A stretch of DNA of 64,000 nt from Castanea sativa (lineage: Eukaryota > Streptophyta > Magnoliopsida > Fagales > Fagaceae), in NCBI RefSeq assembly GCF_040712315.1, contig NC_134023.1, forward strand, positions 12,099,442 through 12,163,441. Reading direction: 5' to 3'. Every line of letters begins with the position of its first letter. Positions within the stretch are counted from its first letter, which is position 1. The notes under the pieces were generated by a model. It searched no databases, had not been told where the DNA came from, and saw only the letters and a program-made list of their open reading frames with translations. The translations under genes were made by a program, and so were the position numbers. This document shows positions 14,301-28,200 of this stretch, in pieces.

Positions 14301-17300
14301 TGACTTGTGGCCAAGGGAGTGAGCTCTTCATTTGTTGAAACTCCTAAAACCGTTTATGCTTGTAGCTCTCTATTGCTTGCTTTAGACAACACTGCCCAAA
14401 GAACAGGGAAATAATAATTTACATTTACTTTTATTTAATTTTGCAAGTGAGTTGTATTTTTATTGGTCAATGTATTTTACTTTTGGTCCTCCTAGTTAAT
14501 TAGGTAATAAATATTTATATTTTATTTGATTCAAGAATACTTTTGTAGTTCAATAATTGAGATTCCCAAGTTATGTAGAATCAGGATTCCTAAGTCAATT
14601 AGAATTAGAGTTTCCAGCGTCAGTTAGAATAAGTGTTTAGCAGTCAATATTAGCACAATAATGTACTCCTATGTAAACGGATTATTTGATAATGAATGAA
14701 ATTTCTCTTGAAATTTTCCTTGTGCAACTCCATCCAACCCTGTAAGTGTTGACTCCTAGAGATTCCCAAAGCTAAAACTAAATGTTTGTATATTGAACTA
14801 TATAAAATTGTACACAAGTATAGGTAATTGTGAAGCACAAATTAAGTACATAAAAGTACACTATACCACGTGAATAGTATAGTTGGCATGAACCGATTGG
14901 GATTATATTCTAATAGGTGAAAAGGAGATTCAAACCCAAAGTCTTCTCATGAAATAAATTAAAAAGTATAATTGAGGCACAAGATTCTTGACAATATAAG
15001 GTTTTGTTTGGTAATTAAACTAGTTTAACATATTCATTAAACAGAGTTGACCAATGGAGAGGAAGCCAAATTGGCCTAATGCACGATAAATCTTCCCAAT
15101 TAGGGTTGTAAATGAGCCAAGCCACGCCGAACATTAAAAGTTCAAGCTTGTTTATGTAATTTTATTTAGAACTCAATTACTCAAGTCAAGCTTGAGCTTA
15201 CCAGAAAAGATTACATGTACAAGCTTAGTTCATTTTCTTGTGAACAAGCTCGAGCTTGTTCATAAACTACTTGATTAACTTATTCTTTTCTCATATTTAG
15301 GAAACTCATGACTAAAATTTCTTACCCCTTCACAAATCTATGAATTTTACTATGAATGAACTGTTTATATTATCAATGAACTACAAATACGAATTTGATA
15401 TTATATGAACCTGATTACAAACTTGCACAATCCATTCTTAAGTCTAAATAAGTACATTTTTGAACAAATATACATATAAAATATAATATTATATATAGTT
15501 AAATATAGCCTGCATGTTCATAAGTTTGTTCACGAACACATTATTATATTTGAACTTGGCTTGTTTGCTAAAGAAACGAACATAAACAAGTTTTTTCCTG
15601 AATTGAGCTTGAGCTGGTCATTTACATCCCTATTCCCAATCTTCCCCATCACGTCACTTTGATATGTTAGGGTGAGCCAATGTTTGAAATAGTTAAGCAT
15701 GTCTTTGTTTTTTTGTTTTATATTTTAAATTCTTCTATAATGGTGTAATAGTATTATGTGATAGAAAAATCATTGGTAGAAAATAAAACATAACTAAACA
15801 ATTGCATGTATTTCTATACATTGTTTCGATTAAATATATATATCTAGGTCCAATTCTAATCATGGTCTTAGTCTGTTTTGAATGTTCATTGTATTTAATT
15901 TCACTTGCATTGCAAGTATTTTAACCCTAAAGTAGTGTATAGTTAGTTTAGAATTTATCCTACTATAAATACCATTAAATGGGTTCTTTGTAATACATAG
16001 AACTTAATAGTAATGATTTAGCCATTAAGGACTTTCCATTGTGGATGTAGGCCTCTAAGACCAAACCACATTAATTCTTTGTATTCTCATGTTGCCTTTT
16101 TTATTTTCTCATGCACTTTGTATTGGCTTCAAAGCTATGTTAAGTCTTTTTTAACACAGTATCAGAGTTATGCTTTATCTTTTTTAATATGATACTAGCC
16201 CCAAGTGGCCTCTATTACTGGCCTTTATTACTTTAATCACTAAATCAAGATTCTCTCTTTCACCATTGCTAGTGGACACCCTGTAGGTTCATCTTGATTT
16301 ATTCCCTGTTGTGGGTAGGATTCTAACAACCTTATACGCATCTTTCTAAGATTTGATACTTTATGATAAGACAATATTGGCGATTTCAACTACATTCGAT
16401 GGGCACGTGCATCTTTACTCTCCTTCTGGTCTTTGACTTTCATTTCAGTCATGCGTCATCAACCATCTTGATCGAATATCATGGATCAGGTAGATCGGCC
16501 ACCTCCTCTATCGGCTTTTTTTGTCACACATCTCCATCATCTTTAGGTTGCGTTATTTGAACCACATTTTTGATAAGTGGTCTTTATTGGCATTCTCTTT
16601 GGCCATGCTTCTCTTTTGGCCATGCGTCTCTATAATCTTCAAGCAAAGTATTTTAGACCATGTCTTTGATTAGTGGTCTCCACAGGCATGGCATGCATTA
16701 TGCTTAAAATTCAAACGTCTATCATCACATGCCATCTGACCTTAATTTTAGCTTATCATTTGCACTTCATTTGGTCAAGCCTGGTACATTTCACATTCAA
16801 TTTAATCATGATTTTTGAGGTCTTACTTTTTCTCTAAACTCAAGTTATTTCAAGTTTCCACCATGAGTTTGAGGGAGACTTGTTAAAGATATCAAGGCCT
16901 AATCCTTGTCAATGCCCAAGCCTGTTGTCCATATGCTTCATATCTAATCCTACTTGTATTTCAAGTATTGTAACTCTAGAATAGTGAATAGTTAGTCTAG
17001 GGTTTGTTATACTACAAATAACCTTCAATGAGTTCATTGTAATGCATAGAGCTTAAAAGTAAATATGCAATTTCTCTATTCCAATTTCTTTCTCTTTTCC
17101 TTCTTTATTTTCTCTTCATATTTTTGCATACACTTTATAATGGTTTCAAAGTTAAGTTACATGTTTACTAACATAGTACTAGAATTATGTTTTATCTTTT
17201 CTAATATAGTATCAGACTCATGTCTTATCTTTCTAATAGCTGAAAATTAGAGAGATCCCGTAATTATCTCCAACAACTCAAGAGTCATTAGTTATCAAAG

Positions 17301-19212
17301 TATTCAAATTGAAGAATACATTTTATGAATTAGAACTGGTCAAGCCATGTTGTATCACCTTAGTGAGATTTATTCAGTCAAATATGTCTGTCGTTGTATT
17401 CTCCAGATATGGGATATTAAAAACAAATATAGATTAATTACATAAAATGTAGGAAATTAAATATTATTTCGTGGAATCATGGCCGACTAAAATACCTAAA
17501 TAAAGAAAAAAGAAAAAGGATGAAGATAGTAACATTATACTTTCTCTTCATGGAAGTGTGCTGTCCTGTTAAGGATCCATGCGACAATCATAGTTATTTC
17601 TAGTGATTGCAATTTCTATCTTGCATTAGACAACAAAACTTATTTAGAGACTCTTTTGTCATGGGGCAAACATGTGGTAGTATTATTAGCAGAAGATTTA
17701 TTTGGATATCACTAAGGAACCATTTCCCATTACAAGAGCGAAATTTTAATCCCTATAAGAATATATGTATCAATCAAATATACTGGCTTGAATAACTAGT
17801 GTGTTTCTCTTCTGTTTTTAGTGCTTTTCCTTCAGGATTATACTGTCTCCAACGGAGCTTTCCTTGCCATCGAGGCTCTGGTATTTTTAAGTACTGTAAA
17901 CTTGAGTATTTTTGTATGTTTGTAATTATCTTGATTAGGGTATAAGTACACATTGCTTTTGTTTTTTAGGGGGGGAACACAAGAGAAATTTTTCATTCCT
18001 ATGGGAGGAGCTGGGTTCCACACAAGGACCCACACCTCCTATGAGAGGAGGAATGATTCTTCTCGTAAGAGTGAATAATTTCTTTGAATACACATTAATT
18101 ACTTGTAAGGTAGTTACATGAATTTAGGAACAAATAAGAGCCTAAATATATGTAATGAAACATTAAACGAGGGGCTTTCTAACATTTCCATGTATGTCTA
18201 GGGAGGTTAACATAATATAAAAGCTCATACCGATGCTTGTGAAGCTCCATAGTGAAAAGATTTGCAATTTAATCAGTGGGGGGAAAATACTACACATAAT
18301 GACTGTCAAATAGGAAACAATTATGAATGGAGTGATAATCAAGTTCAATGTGCTTTTTCTCAACAAAAAGAAAAAAAAGAAAAAGAAAAAAAGTTCAATG
18401 TGCTTGGTGTGAGCATGAAAAATCAGGTTGGAAGCCATGTAGGTATTGCTGAGGTTGTCAATTAAAGGGTGATTTAAAGAATTTCGATCAGATTGGTGTT
18501 TAAATCCATATTAGATTTGTGATTTTTGATTTCGTGAGATATCAAATTTGCATGATTAATTCTAATGCTTTTAGATCTGTTTGTCACTATTTGGTTGGTG
18601 AGAAAATATATGTCATCGATTGGTTTGTGAGAAAAGGGAAGAAAGTGAAAGTAAAATTTTGTTTTGTTATTTTTTTGGTTTTTTATAAAAATAAAAAATA
18701 AAAAATGTTTAGCTATTTCAAGTGATATTTATGTAAATTCATTAGTTACATTCTTGGAATGTGATGCAAATGTAACTAATGAACCAAAAATTATAATCTT
18801 ATATTCCTTCGATAAGATTACAAGAATTTAAGATTATAATAATAATAATGTAACATTACAATATAATATAATATCATGCCAACTAATTGCCCCCTTAAGA
18901 TAGTGCTCCATGGTTTGCACTCAAACATAGAAGAACTTCATCATAGAAGATCAATACCCAATAGTATATATTGAAGCCAAATAAGGAAAAAAGTATAGGG
19001 GGCACATACTATGCCACAACTTGTACATATGCCAAGTGGTGATTTGATTACTTTTCACCAAGAAGTATTAATGGTGGTTTTGTGTGTAAGTAATGTAATC
19101 CAATAACAAGTTGACAATATACAAGTTGTAGTCAAATATATGGGAAAGTGTGTATGTAGAATTGCAGAAATGGAGAATATTCTATTCTAGTGATCCATCT
19201 TCAAATGTTTAC

Positions 19213-19260
<48 letters not shown>

Positions 19261-22200
19261 GGCTATAGTACAAGTATAATTATTAGTTACTCATGGGGTA
19301 TAATGACATGGCATCTATGAAGCACGGGTGCGGGTGCGGGTGCGCGTGCGCGTGCGGGACTCGACAATTTTTGAAAAATGTGGATGCAGGTGCGGCGGGA
19401 CTCGGTGATTAAAAAATTATTAAAAATATTTTTATTTATATTTTTCATATATTACTAAGCATATTTTTTCACATTATATAAACATATACCAAATTTAAGA
19501 GCAATAATAGATAATAACTAAAACATGATGTTCATAAATTAAATACAACCCACAAGATTGAAACTAAAACATTCCATGATGTTCAGAAATTAGAATACAA
19601 CTCATAAGTTTGAACTAAAACTAAATAAAAGACAATCAACAAGACAATCAAACGCCAACATCTTCATCATCAAGATCAATAGCTTCACTTCGAACTTCAC
19701 TTTCACTAGTAGTAGCACTAGTGCTAGCATTCCCAATAACTATGGCCTCCAACTCTGGCTCATCAAGTGTAAGGGTTGCACCCTCAAGAATTCCAGCTCC
19801 TCCATGTATGTCGCTCTCATTCCAAGTGTCTCCTCCAATATCCCATATCTTTGTTGCTGTATGTATGTACTCCTCATTGCGCCTTGACAAGAGTCAAAGA
19901 TTAGAATGCACATATACCAAATCATCAGCACGTGCAGGAGCCATTTTGTTTCTTTTTAAGGAATGAATGAATTTGTATGTGCTCCAATTCCTCTCAGCAC
20001 ATGAGGATGAACAAGGTTGTCCAATAAGTTTAAGGGCAAGGGTTTGAAGAGTTTGAAATGCGGTGCCATGGTATCGCCACCAAACCAAAGGTTGTAAGAC
20101 CCACCTATCTGTCAAGGCAGCTGGTGAAGGAAACCTCCCTCCTGAAAATGCTGCAAACTCAAACTTCACCACACTTAATTCATTCACATCTTCAAAGTAT
20201 TGATCCAAACACTTGTTCTTTTCCATAGAAATTTCATAATCTCGATGTGGAGCGATGCGTTTTGGATTCTCCGAAAGCCATTCAATGGAGTAATACCTAG
20301 AGTTAAAGATTAAAAAACAAATATAAATGAAAGGTGTGTTTTACTAGAAGGGGGAACTAAAGAAAATAGAAAATAAATGTATTTACTTAGGATTTAATGA
20401 ATGAGGCAAGCAATGTAGTGGTGTACAATTTTTAGTCCATCGATCAACGAGTATATCATACACCACACTCCAAAATGAGCTATGCTGATCATCTTCCAAG
20501 CCTTCGTGCCGATATATTACTGCCTTCACCTTCTCTATCATTGAATCCCACATCTCATACATAAGATGAAGACAAGGCTTATCTGTGTCGGCTATTCGTA
20601 GCATATCATAAATAGGTGCTGTGAATTCAAGAATATAATCAATATTATCCCACCAAAGATCACTTAGAATCAGATCTTTCACTTTTTGAGCTTTCCAACA
20701 TCATCCTCCATATAAGAAGCCCATTGGTCACTAATATCCATGGCTTGAAGGCATCTTTTTATCAACTTCAACCTTTTTAGCATTACAACAAACGAAGCAA
20801 ATCTAGTATTAGCAACTTGGAGCAGTTTTAATGGACAAAATTCATTAAACATTGCCAACCTCATTGAATGGTTCATGATAAAAACACGTATGAAGGATGC
20901 ATCATCACCAATACGTGTAATCCAACTACATTCCTCATATGTAATTTCATTCTTTTCAGTGTTTTTTGCTGTACAAATATTTTTCAAAGCTAGATTGAGA
21001 GTGTGGACAACACAGGGTGTTCAAAATATTTTAGGATACTCACCTTCAATAAGAGATCCAATAGACTTCATCACACTAGCATTATCAGTGATGACTTGGA
21101 CAACTTTTTCATGTCTAATATCTTTTATAGCATCCTTCAACACCCTAGCAATATAATGTTTGTCTTTGAACTCACCTGACCCATCAATTGCCTTTGTAAA
21201 CACTGGACCCCCATCTAATATAGCCATAATATTAATAAGTGGCCTTCTTTGTGGATCAGACCATCCATCAGAAACTATACTTGCACCATTTTCAAGCCAA
21301 AAGTCCTTAATTGGTTTTAAAAGTCCTTCAACATGAGCTTTTTCTTTTTGCAAAAGTGTTGTTATCAAAGCATTGTATTCAGGAGGAACATAACTCGGAA
21401 TGATATGGGTAGCAGCATATGCATAGGAATTACGATAATATGGGTTCCTTGCAAAGTTAAACAGAAGCCCACCGGTGTAAAACATCCTAACAATTCTACT
21501 ATCCAATTCATGTCTAGCATTATTCTAGTATGCTTTCTCCAAAGTATTATTCACAACCACCTTCCTCCTCTTACCATCAATTGGATTTGTACTATTACTC
21601 CTTTCATGTCTCCGAAATGGGAAAATAGGTATAGGCCCACTGCCTGGGGGAGGTGGGGGTAAGGGAATTTGACTTCTCCGTTCTCTCTTTAACTTATCAT
21701 TCTCAACTTGATAATGCATTTGCTGCATTTCCAGCCTATGACTCGGTGTCACCTTAGGGCACGGTTTAATTCCTTTATTGGGAATTTTTAATAATTTTTA
21801 ATAAATGAGCCTTAACCCTAGAATAAAATCCCATATAAAGTACACCACAATAATTGTACTTAAAGTATGTGTTTCCCCCTGATTTAACAGATACACTAGC
21901 TGGTTTTTCTACTTTATTCACATACTGCCAAAGAGGAGATTCATCATTTGGTACTTCTTGATTAGACGAAGGTGAAGTTTCTGTGCTAGTAACTTCGTCC
22001 ATTGCAAATTCAATAGATTCAATTTAACCTACAAATAATAACTATTAACTAAATAAATTAATAATAAATCAAACCAAGTTCACAAATCACAGATTCACAA
22101 ATAATAACTATTAACTAAATAAAACTAAGATTGAAAAGAATCTAAGATTCACAAATCACATTCACAAATTCACAAATCACAAATCAAACTAAGATTGAAA

Positions 22201-25200
22201 GTTTTATATCAATACCGGAGTTGAGAATGTGTGAGAGAGAGTTGAAGTTTCTGTTAACACTTGGATTCTGATTGAGTGTTAACAGAATTCGTGTTAACAC
22301 TTGGATTCTCGGCATTGCCGAGAGGCTGTGTCTCACAGGGGAAACGGAGAGCAAAGATAGAGAGTGAAGGCAAAGAGTGAAGGGCTGAAGGCAAAGAGTG
22401 AAGGCAGAGATGGAGAGCAGAGCACACCGCAGAGAGCACAAAGACTGCAAAGAGGCAGAGAGGACTGAGGAGTGACGCGGCGTGAGAGCTGAAGTTTTGG
22501 TTTGATGAAGTGAGAATGAAGTGGGCTGAAGTAGGGTTTGTTATTAAGTTCGTATGGTGCGTTTCGCACCCCTTTTTTTTTTTTTGAATTTTGGCCTGAA
22601 TTGGCCATTTTGGTCTAAATCGGCCATTTCGGCGGTTTCGCTGGTATCGCTCGATTCGGCGCGATTCAGCTCGAGTTAGCGCGAATTGCGCCGAGTTTGA
22701 GCCATATCGGCACGAGTCGCCTGGAAAAAAAGGGGACACACGTGGCAAATGCGGCCAGACGCGACACTGACGCGCGAGCAGCGGCGTCCCTCGGGCGTCG
22801 CCGCGTTGGACCCGGGTGCGGCACCTCCGGCGCTGCGTCCGTGCATCCCAGCATGACATTTCCTCTCATACTAATAGTGGACACTACAATGAATTCAATT
22901 TGTTAGACTTTCTACTATGTGAAAGGAGGGAATACCACGTAAGCACTAATTAATTACTCATAGTATAGATAGGGACACTCTCAAGTCTATCGTTATCAAT
23001 TTGTAGGATTCCATTTTTTACTAAAATATTTTATGCACGAAATCTCCATTGTTTTCGTTTAATTAGACAACTTATCGTTTTATTAATTAATTTAATTATT
23101 TTCAATATTAAAATGCACCAACACTTTGTATTAGACTATTAGACTTAAGTTAGAATCCTAACTTCAAGCATATCGGCTATTGAAATGCATAACAAGCTTG
23201 TGAACAAATAAATTGAAACTTTATCGTATCTATAAAAAATTGTAATAATAATGCTTGTGAACACATTAGTATATACATAATGTGACCTTGTAAATCTTTC
23301 ATCTCTCCTGAGCCTATATATCGATAACATTTTCTTTCATATGAACTTCAGATTTTGGGTTTGCAATCAAGTGTGGTGGTCCTGAGCTAACCACTTCTAC
23401 TAAAACTCTATATGAGAGGGAGAATGAGACACTTGGTCCAGCTGCATATTATGTGACTAACACAAACAAGTGGGCAGTTAGCAATGTTGGATTATTTACG
23501 GGGAGAAATAAGCCAGCGCAAACATCATATTCAGATACAATATCTACTAATATCTTAGTATTTACTAATGATTTTGGGCCAGAGTTTTTCCAAACAGCTC
23601 GCTTGTCTGCTTCATCTTTAAGATACTATTTCTTGGGGCTCCAGAATGGAAACTATATTGTGACTCTCGAGTTTGCAGAAACAGCTTTTCCTGATAACAA
23701 TAACACGTGGAAGAGTCTTGGGAAGCGTGTGTTTGACATTGATATCCAGGTTTGCATCATTTTATTGATGAATTGTTTTAGGATTTCAAGGTTTTCTTTC
23801 AAACGAAGTGATTTTTTTGCAATCTTTTTTATTTTTATTTTATTTTTTTATTATGGGAAAAGTTAGAGGATACCTTATGAGCATTGATTTAGAAACTATT
23901 TTTATAAAGTTTTTATGTAAAAAGAAAAAAAAAAGACTTTTTGATAACTTTTTATATTTCTTGTGAATGTGATATTAAAATTTTCCTAAAATGGTCCATT
24001 AACAAATACTTTAACAAAGGTTTTTATTGCCTACTAAGTTTGTTTCTTTATTTTGATATGCTTTAATTGTGTTGTATAAAACTTTTAAAAAAAAATTAGG
24101 GTCCTATATAGGATTGTTGCGAGAGTATGAAGAATTGGATCGAGAATCCTAAAATTCCTACTTTCAATTAAAAATGAGATAACAAATTTATCAATGATAA
24201 TGATGTAGATTATAGACCACTTTTCTTTAATGGGGTTGTATACAAGAATGATAGTGTAGTTTGGAATGTGACACCTCATTTTCTTTCTTGGACTATTTGG
24301 AGATAGCATAATAATCATTCCTTTGAAGGCATAAAGAGAACTATATGTTATGGTTAAGGTTATATACTTGTGCTTTTTGTTTAAATCTATATTTAAAAGT
24401 TGAAGCGTAACATTTATTGTTGTTGCGCTCTTATTGAGCCACATCAGCGACCATGTCATTATTTTCTTTCCAGTAATAAACTAAATTATTTTATTTCCAT
24501 TCTTTTTCTATTAGTCTTTTAACGATTCCACAATTTTCACTTCAGCTTCCATAACACCCCTAACTCTCCCTCTCTCCATTCCTTTCAACTTCCCATGTAA
24601 GCTCTTTAATGCCTAAGACTCTCCCTCTCCTCCTATCTTGACTCTTCATCTCCTCATTGAATCCAACCAATTCATACCTGTTCAGTTGCCACCACTACCC
24701 CTATAAAATCAAAGAGATGATATGTAAATCATTAGACGCCTTCTATCTTTCTTAACCAGAAGATGAATAGTTTTAAATTTAGCTCCTGCTAAAAAAGAGC
24801 TCATTTCAAAGCAGCAATCCTATATTCTTGAGTGGGGATGTCGCTTTGTTCCTTAAAACCCTATGGTTTGTTAAGTCTAATTTATATATTGGAGCATTAT
24901 GTGTTTTATTTTTTTATTTTTATGTCTATTTTACTATGAATTGCTGTCAAGAAAAATAGTTTGCTCTCTATTTGAATGCTAAATGTAATCCCAAGATTTG
25001 CAATTTTATGTTTCCACATGTTTGGTAAAATGACTATAAAAATTATTTAAAAAAACGAAGATGGTCATGGTCATGGTCATGGTCATGGTCATATAGAAGA
25101 ACAAATAGGAAGAACAAATGTTGAAGAATAATATTATGTTAGTGAACTTCATTCATAAATGGGTTTTCAACACTAATGAAAAATTCCTAAGGTGTGTTTT

Positions 25201-28200
25201 ATTGGATTTATTGTAGCAATGAAGATAGTAAAAAGGATATTGGGCAAAATAAATTTTGATTCATTATTGTCTTCTCCATTAACATGTTCTAGCAATTGTT
25301 GGTTTTTTTTCCCCTTTACCACTTGGATTTCAAAATTTGAAATAAAGAATAAAGATTTGTATAACATATACTTCATATTGGAGTGCGTCGCACCAAAAAA
25401 TGACAAGGCATATAGTGTACTTATATTACAAATAATCTTTTTCTAAAAAAAAAAAAATTACAAATAATCTTTATTTTCATTATCAACATCATCTTTGTCA
25501 AAACAGAATAAACTATCTAAAAATTTTGTGAGTCTAACGCAAAATAATCATCCTGTCTAAAATGGTTCACTGAATATAGAAGTCAACAAACACAATAAGA
25601 ATGACTTTTTGTTTGATTAGGTACGTAATACAAACATATAACTATATGAGTATGTTCTCTATTGTTTTAATTACTTTAAATTACAATCAATTGTCTTCTC
25701 CTCCATTATATTAGAAAAAAGATTTAGGTTTTAATTATTTTTTTTATTGCTTAGTATCAATAAATCACAATAATCATTCAAATAATAGTTACATTCTTAC
25801 TCATTTAGATATATATGAACAAATCAACATACCATAACAGAGTCCACAAGTATAAGAGTAATATTCAACTACACAAAAGTTTACATGAAGATATGTCTTC
25901 TTTTCATTTTCTACTCTTTTAATGTCAATTTAAATTCATTGTTTTTGTAAAACCATGTTTACACTATTTAGTTATGAAGTTTCTAGGGCATGCCATATAT
26001 GTGATGGCTGATTTAAATGATTTCTTGACAATTTGTTTTTGAATAATTTAATGAGTTACGCCATATATCTTTGGTTATTTTTTTAATAATGGTAGTTTAT
26101 TAATTTGTTTGGTAAGAATTTTCTTTTGGCAATTCACAAAATGATCCTTAACGAATTATTATTATAAATTTTTTACTTTAAAATAAGTTTAACCTTAAAA
26201 TGGTTCTTAAAAATATTCTCATGGATTGCGTGGGTTTGCAGCTAATATTTTATTATGATTGTGGTATCTTGTGCTTATTTAGTTGATTTCAAAATCAAAT
26301 AATATACATACTTAATATCATTATTGCATAATATAAGTACATAACATGTCATATTTGAGTATATTAATGAAGAAAAAACCTTGTCATATTTGAGTAAAGT
26401 AAATAAGAAAAATACATTATTAAAGGAAAATAATAATAAAATGTCACATGTAAGTGAAGTAATAAAATTTTCTCAAAAGAAAAAAGTAAAGTAATTAAAA
26501 AAATGGGGTTTAGAAAAAAAAATCGTTTACATACCAACTGATACCATACCGAGTGGAATTTAGTGAAATGGACCGAAACGAGTGGAATGGAGCGAAATAA
26601 GTTGGAATTTGGAACAAGATGGAATAGAATAGTGATTTGTTTTGGTAAACTGTTTGAATTAATTAATCTATAGGTATGGTATACCTAGAGTACTAGTCTC
26701 GGACAACGGGAAGCAGTTCTACAACGATTCGTTCAGGGATTTTTGCTCAATGTTGGAGATCAAGAATCACTACTCATCACCCGCCCACCCTCAAGCCAAT
26801 GGACAAGTTGAGGTCACGAATCGATCCTTTCTCAAAATCATCAAGACTCGGCTCAAGGGGACAAAGGGAATATGGTCAGAAGAATTACTAAGTGTTTTAT
26901 GGGCTTACAGGACGACGACAAGGACGCCTATGGGAGAGACTCCGTTTCGACTAGCATACGGAAATGAGGTAGTCATCCCGGCTGAGGTCGGACTCACAAG
27001 CTACGGAGTTTGAAAACCATGATGAGAGTAGGAACGATGAAGCTATGCACCTTTTGATTGATTTGGTGGACGAGGTCAGGGCAATGATTGAGCAGTGGTT
27101 AGCATGGTATCAAGACCTCATGGCCAAACACTACAACTCCAGAGTCAGAAACAGGGACTTCCAAGTTGGAGATCTCGTCTTAAGGAAGGTGACGGGCGCT
27201 ACAAGAGATCCAGCCTAGGGAAAGCTGAGACCTAACTGGGAAGGACCTTACAAAATCATGTCATGGCAAAGGAGAGGCACCTACCACCAGGAGATGTTGG
27301 ACGGGCAAAAGCTACACCACCCATGGAACGCGGAGCACTTGAAGAAGTATTACCAGTAGACGAGGGCACGAAAGACGACATTCCTCATTTCCAGTTTATT
27401 TTATTTTAGTTAATTTTTACTATTTATAGTACTTTTTAAGCCCGAAAGGGCAGTTTCTTATTTCTTTCTAAGAACAATCTGTACATGAATATTTTTCACA
27501 ATAAGAGGAGTTATTCAACTATGTCATGCGTATGTCTACAAGAATTATTATTAAGTCTATAAGTGGATGGGTTCATCCCAATGGATGATTTAAGCATATT
27601 AAGTCCACAAGTGGACGGGTTTATCCCAAGCGATGACTTGAATATACTTAGTCCACAAGTGGCCGGGTTCATCCCAAGGGATGACTTGAATATACGAAGT
27701 CCGCAAGTAGATGGGTTCATCCCAAGGGATAACTTGAATATATTAAGTCCACAAGTGGACGGGCTCATTCTAAGGGATGGTTTAAATATATTAGTCCACA
27801 AGTGGACAAGTTTATCCTAAGGGATGACTTGAATATACTAAGTCCACAAGTGGACAGGTTCATTCCAAGGGATGGTTTAAATTCATTATGTCCAATGTAG
27901 ATGGATATATTGCAAACATATATTGACAAATATATGATCAAAATACAAACAACAAACATCAAAATATTATGAAAGCCCAATAAAGGGCAAATGTCTACAT
28001 GCAAGGCCTAAATAACAATAGGCAACGGTTAAACAAAAACATTGTTCTCCCAAAAATCTTTACATTTGAAAAAGAAAACTTAAATCAAAGTAAACAAAAA
28101 AGAAAAAAGAAAGGAAAAACTACTCCTGATCTATAGGGCTCTTTCTGTCCTTCCCTTTAGTAGTCTGATCCCCCTCAAGCGGACGAGTTTCCTCCCCGAT

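Noticed and set aside
22184..22906. Several long frames, one of 201 codons, on both strands at the right end of the hAT element
   Set aside because: They lie in the GC-rich non-coding leader and terminal region of the transposon, overlap one another in different frames and show no domain.
24085..24459. A 124-codon minus-strand frame in intron 17
   Set aside because: No recognisable motif, AT-rich composition like the intron, no promoter or codon pattern to support it.
27511..28004. Frames with a 16-residue peptide repeat ([20 protein letters not shown]) on both strands
   Set aside because: They are by-products of a 48-bp DNA tandem repeat; a one-base deletion in a unit breaks the frame.
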